Translations under genes and position numbers: made by a program
Assembly (NCBI GenBank): GCA_938002965.1
Contig: CALKZY010000013.1
Span: 1 to 64,000, forward strand
Length of the DNA: 64,000 nucleotides
Direction: 5' to 3'
Source of the DNA: an uncultured Acidimicrobiales bacterium
GTDB lineage: Bacteria; Actinomycetota; Acidimicrobiia; Acidimicrobiales; SZUA-35
Shown here: positions 40,868 through 48,982 of the stretch, piece by piece
Numbering within the stretch: the first letter of the stretch is position 1
Layout: each line of letters begins with the position of its first letter
The notes under the pieces: generated by a model
Told to the model about the DNA's origin: nothing
What the model saw: only the letters and a program-made list of their open reading frames with translations
Databases searched by the model: none

Positions 40868-42211
40868 ATGCAGCATGATCTCGATGATCAACCCGCCGCA
40901 GCTGCCACAGAAGCCGTTGCCATTGAAGTCAGCGACGTCTCAAAGACGTTCACCCTGACCCACGACCAGTCCGGAACCGTTAAGGACTGGGTCGTTCAAC
41001 GCGCCTCACGCGGCCGCTCAGACACCGATGACTCGCGAACCATCAACGCGCTCCAGCCGTTGACCTTCGACATCATGCAAGGCGAAACGTTCGGCATTCT
41101 CGGCCACAACGGGTCCGGCAAGAGCACCCTGCTTAAGATCATGGCCGGGGTGATCAGGCCGACCACCGGCAGGGTTCGAGCCCGCGGCACCATCTCGGCG
41201 CTGCTTGAACTGGGCGCCGGCTTCCACCCTGATCTCACCGGCAGAGAAAACGTCTACCTGAACGCCTCGATTCTCGGGTTCTCCAAAGAGTATGTCAACG
41301 ACATCTTCGACGACATCGTCGGCTTCTCCGAAATCGGAGACTTCCTCGACATGCAGGTTAAGTTCTACTCCTCCGGCATGCGGGCCCGGCTGGGGTTTTC
41401 GGTTGCCACCAACCTGGAGCCCGACATTCTGCTGGTCGACGAAGTACTGGCTGTGGGCGATGAACGGTTCAGGGCCAAGTGCATGGAGCGGGTCCACCGC
41501 TTCCGCAACATGAACCACACCATGGTCATGGTCTCTCACGGCCCCGAGCGGGTACGTGAACTCTGCAACCGGGCGGCAGTGTTGGACCACGGCCGACTTC
41601 TGTTCGTCGGCGACTCCGACGAAGCCATCGACGTGTACCGAGCGGCGCTGTACAGCACCAACGAAGGCTCCGGCGGTGACCAATCCGGATCGCCAAATCG
41701 AGCGGGCCGTACCGGCGCACGAAGCTTCGTTCTGACCGGAGCCGAAGTGGTCGAGTCGATGCGACCGAATGGGGTGTTCAAACCCGGAGACAATGTCAGC
41801 TTCGTCCTTGACTACGAAAGCGACACCGAACGCGACATCCACCTTTCGGTCGCTATCAAAGGTCGCAACGGCGAAGTAGTGATCCGCCAATCGACGGCCC
41901 AAATCGTCGGAGGCCCGATCACGGCTCTGAGCGGCCAGCACCAACTCCGCATGACCATCAATGAGCTGCCGTTACTCGATGATGTCTACAGCTTCACCTT
42001 CGTCGCCCGGGAGGCAGCCACCCGGGCCGAACTGGATCGCATCGGGCAAGGACCGGAGTTCACGGTGAAGGGTCCAGGGGCCCGTTTGGGCCGGGTTAGC
42101 GCCAAGATCTCGCTGGACCAAGACGACAAGACAACCGACGCTCAACCCGAATCGGTGCCCGATGTCGACCTGGCAGCAGCCGAGCCCGAGACCGCACCGT
42201 CGCCGTCATAA
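40868..42211 (+). CDS. wzt: Wzt-like ABC exporter ATPase with sugar-binding C-terminus
   Basis: 447 residues. ATPase about 15-265: Walker A GHNGSGKST (79-87), signature YSSGMRARLGFSVA, Walker B ILLVDEVLAVGD and H-loop VSHG. The C-terminal domain (about 285-420) is a beta-sandwich like Wzt_C, which recognises the finished polysaccharide in O-antigen exporters. It powers export of an undecaprenyl-linked polymer through the permease gene that converges with it. Confidence 0.9.
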   Translation: MQHDLDDQPAAAATEAVAIEVSDVSKTFTLTHDQSGTVKDWVVQRASRGRSDTDDSRTINALQPLTFDIMQGETFGILGHNGSGKSTLLKIMAGVIRPTTGRVRARGTISALLELGAGFHPDLTGRENVYLNASILGFSKEYVNDIFDDIVGFSEIGDFLDMQVKFYSSGMRARLGFSVATNLEPDILLVDEVLAVGDERFRAKCMERVHRFRNMNHTMVMVSHGPERVRELCNRAAVLDHGRLLFVGDSDEAIDVYRAALYSTNEGSGGDQSGSPNRAGRTGARSFVLTGAEVVESMRPNGVFKPGDNVSFVLDYESDTERDIHLSVAIKGRNGEVVIRQSTAQIVGGPITALSGQHQLRMTINELPLLDDVYSFTFVAREAATRAELDRIGQGPEFTVKGPGARLGRVSAKISLDQDDKTTDAQPESVPDVDLAAAEPETAPSPS

Positions 42212-42217
42212 CCGTTC

Positions 42218-42283
42218 GGCGAAGCCCGACGGCCAGAGTCACAGCCGACCGGCGAAGCCCGACGGCCAATGTCACAGCCGATC
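42218..42283. repeat. 33-base tandem repeat between wzt and wzm
   Basis: Two 33-base units, 42218-42250 and 42251-42283, begin GGCGAAGCCCGACGGCCA and differ at a few bases; a partial third starts at 42284. The second unit contains the stop of the permease gene (42272). The gene end is thus copied downstream, as at the ALDH gene. Each junction holds the palindrome GCCGATCGGC or a close form. Confidence 0.8.
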
Positions 42284-43222
42284 GGCGAAGTCACGCTCCA
42301 TTCGGGCGAACACCCACATTCCCGCATACAGGGCGATAGCAGCAACAAGCGCCGACCAAGCCAGATTCTGCAAGTACCACGACGTCGGCCGCAACATGAG
42401 AGCAAACGGCTCCTGCTGATCGGGGGTAAAGGCCGCCGGGTTGTAGAAGATCCGTTGGAAGGTAACCACCACCGGCACCAGCGGATTCAGCAGCATCAGG
42501 TACTCGCCGGACGGGCCGAACTGTCTGATAAGCCCCGCCGCCACCAAGTCGTAGGGATAAATGATGGGGGTCAGCCAGAACAACGCCATCAATACCATGT
42601 CGAGAAAGTGGCTGACGTCTCGGTACAACACGTTCAATCCGGCCAGCAGCATGCCGATTCCGGTGGCCAAGGCAACGGTGATCAAAACGGCCAAAGGAGC
42701 CAGCCACATCATCGACCACTCGGGCCGATGCCGGAACAGGATCAAGCCGACAACCAGAACCAGGAAGCGGCTTAAGAAGGTGACGACCTGAGCGGCAACG
42801 GTGGAAAACGGCAACACCTCCCGAGCGAACCAAATCTTCTTGATCAGCGGCGCTCCCTTGGTTACCGATGTGGTGGCCGCCGACACGCTGGTGGTGAACA
42901 ACCCCAACATGACCATGCCGGTCAACAGCTTGAGCGGTTGCCGGTGATAGCCGCTGCTGAGGATGATGGTGAACACCAGACTGTAGACAGTGAGGTGCAG
43001 CAGCGGGTTCAACAGATTCCAGAAGATGCCTATCAGGCTGTTGCGATGGCGGACCGTCAACTCCCGTTTGGTCAGGCTCAACAACAGATCCCGTTGCTGC
43101 CAGACCTGGCCCAGGCGATCGGCAATGCGAGTCGAACTAGACCCCGTCTCGACCAACTCGGGCACGCTGACCTGTGGGCAGGCAGCAGAAGAAGACGGTG
43201 CTTGTGCGGCGGGAGCAACCAT
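42272..43222 (-). CDS. wzm: Wzm-like ABC-2 permease for polysaccharide export
   Basis: 316 residues. An N-terminal cytoplasmic region with TKRELTVRHRNSLIGIFWNLLNPL, the ABC-2/TagG signature, is followed by six membrane helices. It forms the channel for the Wzt ATPase. Unusually, it lies on the opposite strand, converging with wzt, and not in tandem as in most known pairs. The end falls within a tandem repeat. Confidence 0.9.
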   Translation of the reverse strand: MVAPAAQAPSSSAACPQVSVPELVETGSSSTRIADRLGQVWQQRDLLLSLTKRELTVRHRNSLIGIFWNLLNPLLHLTVYSLVFTIILSSGYHRQPLKLLTGMVMLGLFTTSVSAATTSVTKGAPLIKKIWFAREVLPFSTVAAQVVTFLSRFLVLVVGLILFRHRPEWSMMWLAPLAVLITVALATGIGMLLAGLNVLYRDVSHFLDMVLMALFWLTPIIYPYDLVAAGLIRQFGPSGEYLMLLNPLVPVVVTFQRIFYNPAAFTPDQQEPFALMLRPTSWYLQNLAWSALVAAIALYAGMWVFARMERDFADRL

Positions 43223-43320
43223 GGCCTCAACGATACCATCGAGCCCCTGCTCGCCACGGTGAGCAGGATGAGCAACGCCGTTGTGAGTGAGAACAGAGCT
43301 GGACAGTACCCTTGTAGGTA

Positions 43321-44472
43321 ATGACCCTTACGACCGATCGGACCGCTACGGCTGATGCCCCTCTGCGCATCGGACCGATTGACGTGGACATCCCAGTGGT
43401 ACTTGCCCCAATGGCCGGGGTAACCAACGCTCCGTTCCGCCGTCTTTGTCGACGCTTCGGCGCCGGACTGTACGTGAGCGAAATGATTTCCGCCCGGGCG
43501 CTGTGCGAAGGCAACGCCAAGACGGATCACCTCGCCAGCTTCGCCCCCGATGAAACACCGCGGAGCTTGCAGTTGGCCGGAGTCGACCCGTATTACATGC
43601 AAGGCGCGGTGGAACGCCTGGTCGGACAAGATCGCATTGACCACCTGGACCTGAACTTTGGTTGCCCGGTCCGAAAAGTAACCCGCCACGGTGGTGGCGG
43701 TGCTCTGCCGTACAAGCGTCGGCTGTTCGAAGCGGTTGTCACCGCCGCGGTCAAAGCGGCCGGTGACGTGCCGGTGACGGTAAAGATGCGGGTTGGCATC
43801 GACGATGACCACATCACCTACCTTGACGCTGGACGCATCGCCCAAGACTGTGGCGTGGCCGCCGTCGCCCTGCACGGACGAACCGTCGCCCAGCTTTACT
43901 CTGGCACCGCCGACTGGTCGACCATCGCCCAACTCAAAGAAGCGGTCACCACCATCCCGGTGCTAGGCAACGGCGACATCTGGGAAGCGACCGATGCGCT
44001 GGCCATGATGAACGAGACCGGCTGCGACGGCGTGGTGATCGGCCGGGGCTGTCTTGGTCGTCCCTGGCTGTTCGGCCAGTTGGCCGCCGTATTCGAAGGG
44101 CGCCCGCTTCCCGAAGCACCCCGCACCGGTGAAGTGGCCGACATGATGACCGAACATGCCGCTCTGCTGGTGGAGTGGTTCGGCGGCCACAAAGGCATCC
44201 GAGAGTTCCGCAAACACACCGCCTGGTATCTCAAGGGCTATCCGGTCGGTGGGGAAATACGAGGCCTATTGGGCCGGGTCGACGGTCTCGACCAACTGGC
44301 CGAGCTGTTGTCGACGCTGCCCGACGCCCCCCTCCCCCCGGAGAACCTCCGCGCCATGCGCGGACACACTCGTGGGCCTCAGGTGGTCGCTCTGCCCGAA
44401 GGATGGCTGGGTGATCCGTTCGACCAAACACTGGCCGGTGCCGACGGCGACTCGGCCGCCTCCGGTGGGTAG
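43321..44472 (+). CDS. dusB: tRNA-dihydrouridine synthase (DusB type)
   Basis: 383 residues. FMN-dependent reduction of uridine in the tRNA D-loop. The N-terminal TIM barrel has VVLAPMAGVTNAPFRRLC and LNFGCPVRKVTRHGGGGAL (catalytic Cys). GNGDIWEATDAL and GVVIGRGCLGRPWLF hold FMN-phosphate-binding residues. The helical C-terminal domain follows. Divergent from wzm with 98 bases between. Confidence 0.94.
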   Translation: MTLTTDRTATADAPLRIGPIDVDIPVVLAPMAGVTNAPFRRLCRRFGAGLYVSEMISARALCEGNAKTDHLASFAPDETPRSLQLAGVDPYYMQGAVERLVGQDRIDHLDLNFGCPVRKVTRHGGGGALPYKRRLFEAVVTAAVKAAGDVPVTVKMRVGIDDDHITYLDAGRIAQDCGVAAVALHGRTVAQLYSGTADWSTIAQLKEAVTTIPVLGNGDIWEATDALAMMNETGCDGVVIGRGCLGRPWLFGQLAAVFEGRPLPEAPRTGEVADMMTEHAALLVEWFGGHKGIREFRKHTAWYLKGYPVGGEIRGLLGRVDGLDQLAELLSTLPDAPLPPENLRAMRGHTRGPQVVALPEGWLGDPFDQTLAGADGDSAASGG

Positions 44473-44485
44473 GACCAAACTTCGG

Positions 44486-45610
44486 ATGAGCCGAACCCAA
44501 CTGAATCGACTCTTTGCCTTGGGGCTGTTGACCGCACTTGTTGTCTCGGCCTGCTCCGGTCAGGATGACGCCGAAGACGCGCAGTCAACCACCACAACGG
44601 CCGTACAGGCCAGCTCAACAACCCCCACCTCGGAGGCCACGACCACATCGCAGGCGGTGACCGAAACCTCCGCAGGATCAGCCGGAGACATCGAGATGGC
44701 TTGCCCTGGCTTAATCCCCGGGCAGACCCAGCTGCAGCTCGACGTTCAAGGGGTGGTCTACCAAGCGCGAGTTCACGTTCCCGAGTCATACCTTGGGGCA
44801 CCCGACGCATCGGCTCCGGTCGTGATCAACTGGCATGGCCTCGGTTCAGACGGTTTTCAACAAGCCACCTACAGCGGTTACGAAACGCTGGCCGAGACCG
44901 AGGGCTTCCTCACCGTTCACCCCACCGGGCCGCCGATCCCGGGCAGCGATCAGAATGCCTGGGATCTTGCCCTGCTCACTGCCGATCAGATGGCCGACCT
45001 CGGTGCCGACCCCGGCGATCGCGACGACGTCGCCATGGCAGGCGAACTCATAGATACGCTGGTGGCCGACTGGTGCGTCGACCCCGACCGGGTCTATTCC
45101 ACCGGGTTGTCAAACGGCGGCTTTTTCACCGGCCGACTCATCTGCGAGATGGGCGACCGGATCGCCGCCGCCGTAGTGGTTGCCGGGCTGACCCACCCCG
45201 ACGACTGTGAACCGGCATCTGCCGTTCCCCTGCTGGCCTACCACGGCACCGATGACGCCATCGTCCCGTATGAGGGCGGCGGCACCCGAGACATTCCACC
45301 GCAGGCCCCACCAGAAGTCGCTGCCCTGTTCGACCAAACGATTGCTGGTGAGTTCGCCCAGTTCGCTGACAGCTTCGACTGCGCCACCGATCCGGTCACC
45401 GAGAACCGAACCGACGAGGTCACCGCCTACCGGTACGAGGGATGCGACAGTGACCGGTTCGCCATCACACTCTTCGAAATAGCAGGCGGCGGCCACACCT
45501 GGCCTGGTTCGCCGTTGGGCCTCGTTCTCGGTCCGCTACTGGGCGAGACCACCTACGATGTTGACGCCACAGTCGACGGCTGGGCCTACATGCGGGAGTT
45601 CACCCGATAG
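44486..45610 (+). CDS. Lipoprotein esterase/depolymerase of the LpqC-PHB type
   Basis: 374 residues from ATG 44486, 13 bases after dusB; the frame is open far upstream inside dusB. Lipobox VVSAC with Cys23, then a Thr/Ser-rich linker (about 30-65). Alpha/beta hydrolase domain: HGLGSDG oxyanion region, nucleophile Ser209 in STGLSNGGFF, Asp in HGTDDAIVPY and His in GGGHTWPG. Related enzymes hydrolyse polyhydroxybutyrate or feruloyl esters outside the cell. The substrate here is unknown. Confidence 0.87.
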   Translation: MSRTQLNRLFALGLLTALVVSACSGQDDAEDAQSTTTTAVQASSTTPTSEATTTSQAVTETSAGSAGDIEMACPGLIPGQTQLQLDVQGVVYQARVHVPESYLGAPDASAPVVINWHGLGSDGFQQATYSGYETLAETEGFLTVHPTGPPIPGSDQNAWDLALLTADQMADLGADPGDRDDVAMAGELIDTLVADWCVDPDRVYSTGLSNGGFFTGRLICEMGDRIAAAVVVAGLTHPDDCEPASAVPLLAYHGTDDAIVPYEGGGTRDIPPQAPPEVAALFDQTIAGEFAQFADSFDCATDPVTENRTDEVTAYRYEGCDSDRFAITLFEIAGGGHTWPGSPLGLVLGPLLGETTYDVDATVDGWAYMREFTR

Positions 45611-45623
45611 GCGACCGACTGGT

Positions 45624-47279
45624 CTAGCGGAGGGAAGCCAGGTCCCGGGCGGCGGCCCACAGAACGTCGGTACCGATGGGGAAGATGCCGAGCACCACAG
45701 TGGCCACTGCGGCAATGGCAATTGCGGCCAGCGCCGGACGTGGAGTGTGGCCCCACACCATGGGTTCAACCGGCTCTTCACCGTCGAGGTCGGGAACAAC
45801 TTCGGCATCGGTGTCTTGTTCAGCGTCGGGATCGGTGTCAGGGCCGATGGCATGGGCCACCGCAGGCTGCGACGTCATGAACATCGACACCACGACCCGC
45901 AAGTACAGCACAGCGCTGACAACGGCAGCCAACATGGCGATCCCGGCCAGCACATAAGAACCAGTGTTGGCCGCAGCCAAGATAACTCGGAACTTGGCGG
46001 TGAAACCGGAGGTGAACGGCACTCCGGCCTGGGCGAACAGCAACACGGCGAACATCGCCGCTAACAGCGGCTTGGCTTTGGCCATACCCCGATAGTCATC
46101 CAACGTGTGGCGACCGTCGCCTTCGGCGCCGACAGCGGTCAGTACACCGAACGAGCCGATGACCATGATGGCGTAAGCCAGCATGTAGAACAGCAGAGCC
46201 TGAGCGCCACCAACAGCGGCGCTAGCCGTCACCTCACCGTCAGATCCACCAGCCAGCGTGTTCACCGCTATAAGCATGAATCCAGCGTGGGTGATGGACG
46301 AGTACGCCAACATCCGTTTGATGTTGGTTTGGGCCAACGCCAAGAACGAACCAAGAACGAGACTGGCCACAGCCAGGACCGCGATCAAAGGGCGCCAGTC
46401 GGCGACGTAGTAGCCAAAGCCGTCCCAGAACACCCGAACCATTCCGGCGAACCCAGCCACCTTGACCGCCGAAGCCATGAAGGCAACAACCGGTGTGGGC
46501 GAACCCTGGTACACATCAGGCGTCCACATGTGAAACGGCACGGCAGAAACCTTGAAAGCAAACCCGACCATGAGCAACGCCATAGCAGCCAGGATCAGCG
46601 ACGAATCCTCCACCGGGTTCAAGCCGGCGGCATTGGCCGCTCGGGCCCCGGCGATGACCTCAAGATTGGTCGAGCCGGTGGCCCCGTAGGCCAGAGCAAT
46701 GCCGTAGAGCATGAGGGCCGAAGCCACCGCTCCAAGGATGAAGTACTTGAAGGCCGCCTCTTGAGAATCTGAGCGGCGCAGATGAAGGCCAGCCAGCACG
46801 TAGACGGCGATGGACAGGATCTCCAGTCCAACAAAGATCAAGATCAGGTCACGAGCAGCGGCCAGAAGCATGCCTCCAGCGGCCGACATCAGTAGCAGCA
46901 CATACCAGTCCGGACCGTCGAACCGTTCCCGACGCAGGTAGCCGTCAAGCAACCCGCCTACCAGGAACAGCGAAGCCAGCAGCACACCCCACACGAAGAC
47001 GGTGAACCCATCAATGGCCAGCGACCCAGCGACAATGTCGCGGGATCCCTCATCTCGAACCGTTGACCACAGTCCCCGCAGGAACCAGCCGGCCAACGCC
47101 GCGGCCAAAATGGTGAACGCAGCCGGGAAGCCGCCGGTACGCAAACGGGGAACCACCGACGTGATGGTGATCAGCAGAATGCCGCCGACAGCCACAACCA
47201 GGAAGGGGCTGAGCATCGACCACTCGATATCAGGTGTAGCAATCTCATTCACTACCGCTTGAGCCACAAGGTTCTTCAT
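45624..47279 (-). CDS. nuoN: Complex I subunit NuoN (nuo-B copy)
   Basis: 551 residues, about 14 membrane helices. Functional Lys and His in FKVSAVPFHMWTPDVYQGSPTP; Glu in GLEILSIAVYVLAG. The C-terminal part has an acidic insert rich in Asp and Glu (about 490-515, near DTDPDAEQDTDAE) before the last helix. Last gene of nuo-B, 5 bases after nuoM; it converges with the esterase. Confidence 0.95.
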   Translation of the reverse strand: MKNLVAQAVVNEIATPDIEWSMLSPFLVVAVGGILLITITSVVPRLRTGGFPAAFTILAAALAGWFLRGLWSTVRDEGSRDIVAGSLAIDGFTVFVWGVLLASLFLVGGLLDGYLRRERFDGPDWYVLLLMSAAGGMLLAAARDLILIFVGLEILSIAVYVLAGLHLRRSDSQEAAFKYFILGAVASALMLYGIALAYGATGSTNLEVIAGARAANAAGLNPVEDSSLILAAMALLMVGFAFKVSAVPFHMWTPDVYQGSPTPVVAFMASAVKVAGFAGMVRVFWDGFGYYVADWRPLIAVLAVASLVLGSFLALAQTNIKRMLAYSSITHAGFMLIAVNTLAGGSDGEVTASAAVGGAQALLFYMLAYAIMVIGSFGVLTAVGAEGDGRHTLDDYRGMAKAKPLLAAMFAVLLFAQAGVPFTSGFTAKFRVILAAANTGSYVLAGIAMLAAVVSAVLYLRVVVSMFMTSQPAVAHAIGPDTDPDAEQDTDAEVVPDLDGEEPVEPMVWGHTPRPALAAIAIAAVATVVLGIFPIGTDVLWAAARDLASLR

Positions 47280-47284
47280 GTCAA

Positions 47285-48982
47285 TCAGTTCCCCTCGCCC
47301 GCAGCATCTTCGTCGCCGTGGTCTTCGTCGCCGTGGTCTTCGTCACCGCTGGCATGGGCCTTCTCAGCGGCGTCCACCAAACCAGCTCGACCCTGTCGCT
47401 CGACGGCCACTGGTTCAGTCTCGTAGAAGTTGGTCGAGCGATTCTCGACATGTTCGATCAAGACGTCAACCGACGGCTCGATGCGGTCGAGCACCGGTTG
47501 CGGGTAAACGCCCATCACCACGATCAGAACGAGCAGCGGAAGGATCCCCAGCAGCTCGGACGGCCGCAGATCTTCCATCGTGGCGTTCTCACCCTCGGCC
47601 GGTCCGTGGAATGTGCGCTGATAAGCCCACAGAAGATAAAGGGCAGCCAGAATCACGCCAGACACAGCAATGATGGCCAGCCAGCGGGTCCAGGTATCGG
47701 AGGCGAAGGCCCCAAGGAGAATCAAGAACTCTCCAACAAAGCCGTTCAAGCCGGGAAGCCCAACCGAAGACAACATGACCAGAGTGAACACCCCGGCCAT
47801 CAGCGGAGCCGCTTTCTGCAGACCACCGAGCGCTGAAATCTGTCGGGTGTGCCGACGCTCGTAAATCCAGCCGACCAAGATAAACAAGGCGCCGGTGGAG
47901 ACGCCGTGGTTGACCATTTGCACCACTGAGCCGGTGAGGCCCTGGTTGTTCAAAGCAAAGATGCCGAGGACGATGAAACCCATGTGAGCCACCGACGAGT
48001 ACGCGACCAGGCGCTTCAAGTCGGTTTGCATAGTGGCCACCGCAGCCCCGTACACGATACCGATGACACCAAGAGTCAAGAAGAACGGCGCCAGGTTGAA
48101 CACCACATCGGGGAACAAGAACACGCCGAACCGAAGCAGACCGTAGGTACCCAGCTTCAACATGACGCCGGCCAGGATGACTGAACCGGCGGTCGGCGCC
48201 TCAGTGTGAGCGTCAGGCAGCCAGGTGTGAACCGGGAACACCGGCACCTTCACGGCAAAGGCCAATGCGAAAGCCAGGAAGATCAAGGTGGCAGCGGTAG
48301 AGCCTAGATTGTGATTAGCGGCCAGCACCGTTACATCGAAGGTCAAACCACCGACGTCAGGGGCGGCGAGGATCACCAGACTGGTGATAGCCACCAACAT
48401 CAACGCCGAAGCCGCCATCGTGTAGAGGAAGAACTTCATCGCCGAGTAGATGCGTTCCCCGTGACCCCAACCGCCGATCAGGAAGTACATGGGAACCAAG
48501 ACCACTTCAAAGAACATGAAGAACAGCAGCAGGTCGAGAGCCATGAAAGCTCCCATCGAGCCGGCCATCAACAGCATCAGCCACATGTAATACGGCTTGG
48601 CGTCGTGGTGTGGTTCGGTGGTTAAGATCGCCACCGGGAACAACAGCCCGGTCAACACCACCAGGAACAACGAGATGCCGTCGATTCCGAGGAAGAACGA
48701 AAGGCCCAACTCGGAGAACCATTCCCAACGGGTCACAAACTGCAGTCCGCCATCGGCGGCATCAAAGTTCCACAGCACGTAAGCGGAAACCGCTCCGGTG
48801 ATGACCGAACCAACTAGGGCCGCCAATTTCAAATAGTCGGCCCGACTCGAGGGTAGAAGCGCCAGCACCGCAGCGGTGAACAGCGGAATGATAACCAGTG
48901 TCGGCAGCGTGGCGAAGGCCACGCCTTCGGCCGCCTCGGCGGCAAACAGAGTGGCAGTGAGAAGATGAAGGCCGGCAATCAT
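47285..48982 (-). CDS. nuoM: Complex I subunit NuoM with acidic His-containing tail (nuo-B copy)
   Basis: 565 residues. Core residues: Glu in FFEVVLVPMYFLIGG and Lys in AVKVPVFPVHTWLPDAHTEAPT. The tail after about 530 is soluble and contains GDEDHGDEDHGDEDAAGE, three copies of a short acidic His unit. The nuo-A copy lacks it. ATGA overlap with nuoL. Confidence 0.95.
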   Translation of the reverse strand: MIAGLHLLTATLFAAEAAEGVAFATLPTLVIIPLFTAAVLALLPSSRADYLKLAALVGSVITGAVSAYVLWNFDAADGGLQFVTRWEWFSELGLSFFLGIDGISLFLVVLTGLLFPVAILTTEPHHDAKPYYMWLMLLMAGSMGAFMALDLLLFFMFFEVVLVPMYFLIGGWGHGERIYSAMKFFLYTMAASALMLVAITSLVILAAPDVGGLTFDVTVLAANHNLGSTAATLIFLAFALAFAVKVPVFPVHTWLPDAHTEAPTAGSVILAGVMLKLGTYGLLRFGVFLFPDVVFNLAPFFLTLGVIGIVYGAAVATMQTDLKRLVAYSSVAHMGFIVLGIFALNNQGLTGSVVQMVNHGVSTGALFILVGWIYERRHTRQISALGGLQKAAPLMAGVFTLVMLSSVGLPGLNGFVGEFLILLGAFASDTWTRWLAIIAVSGVILAALYLLWAYQRTFHGPAEGENATMEDLRPSELLGILPLLVLIVVMGVYPQPVLDRIEPSVDVLIEHVENRSTNFYETEPVAVERQGRAGLVDAAEKAHASGDEDHGDEDHGDEDAAGEGN

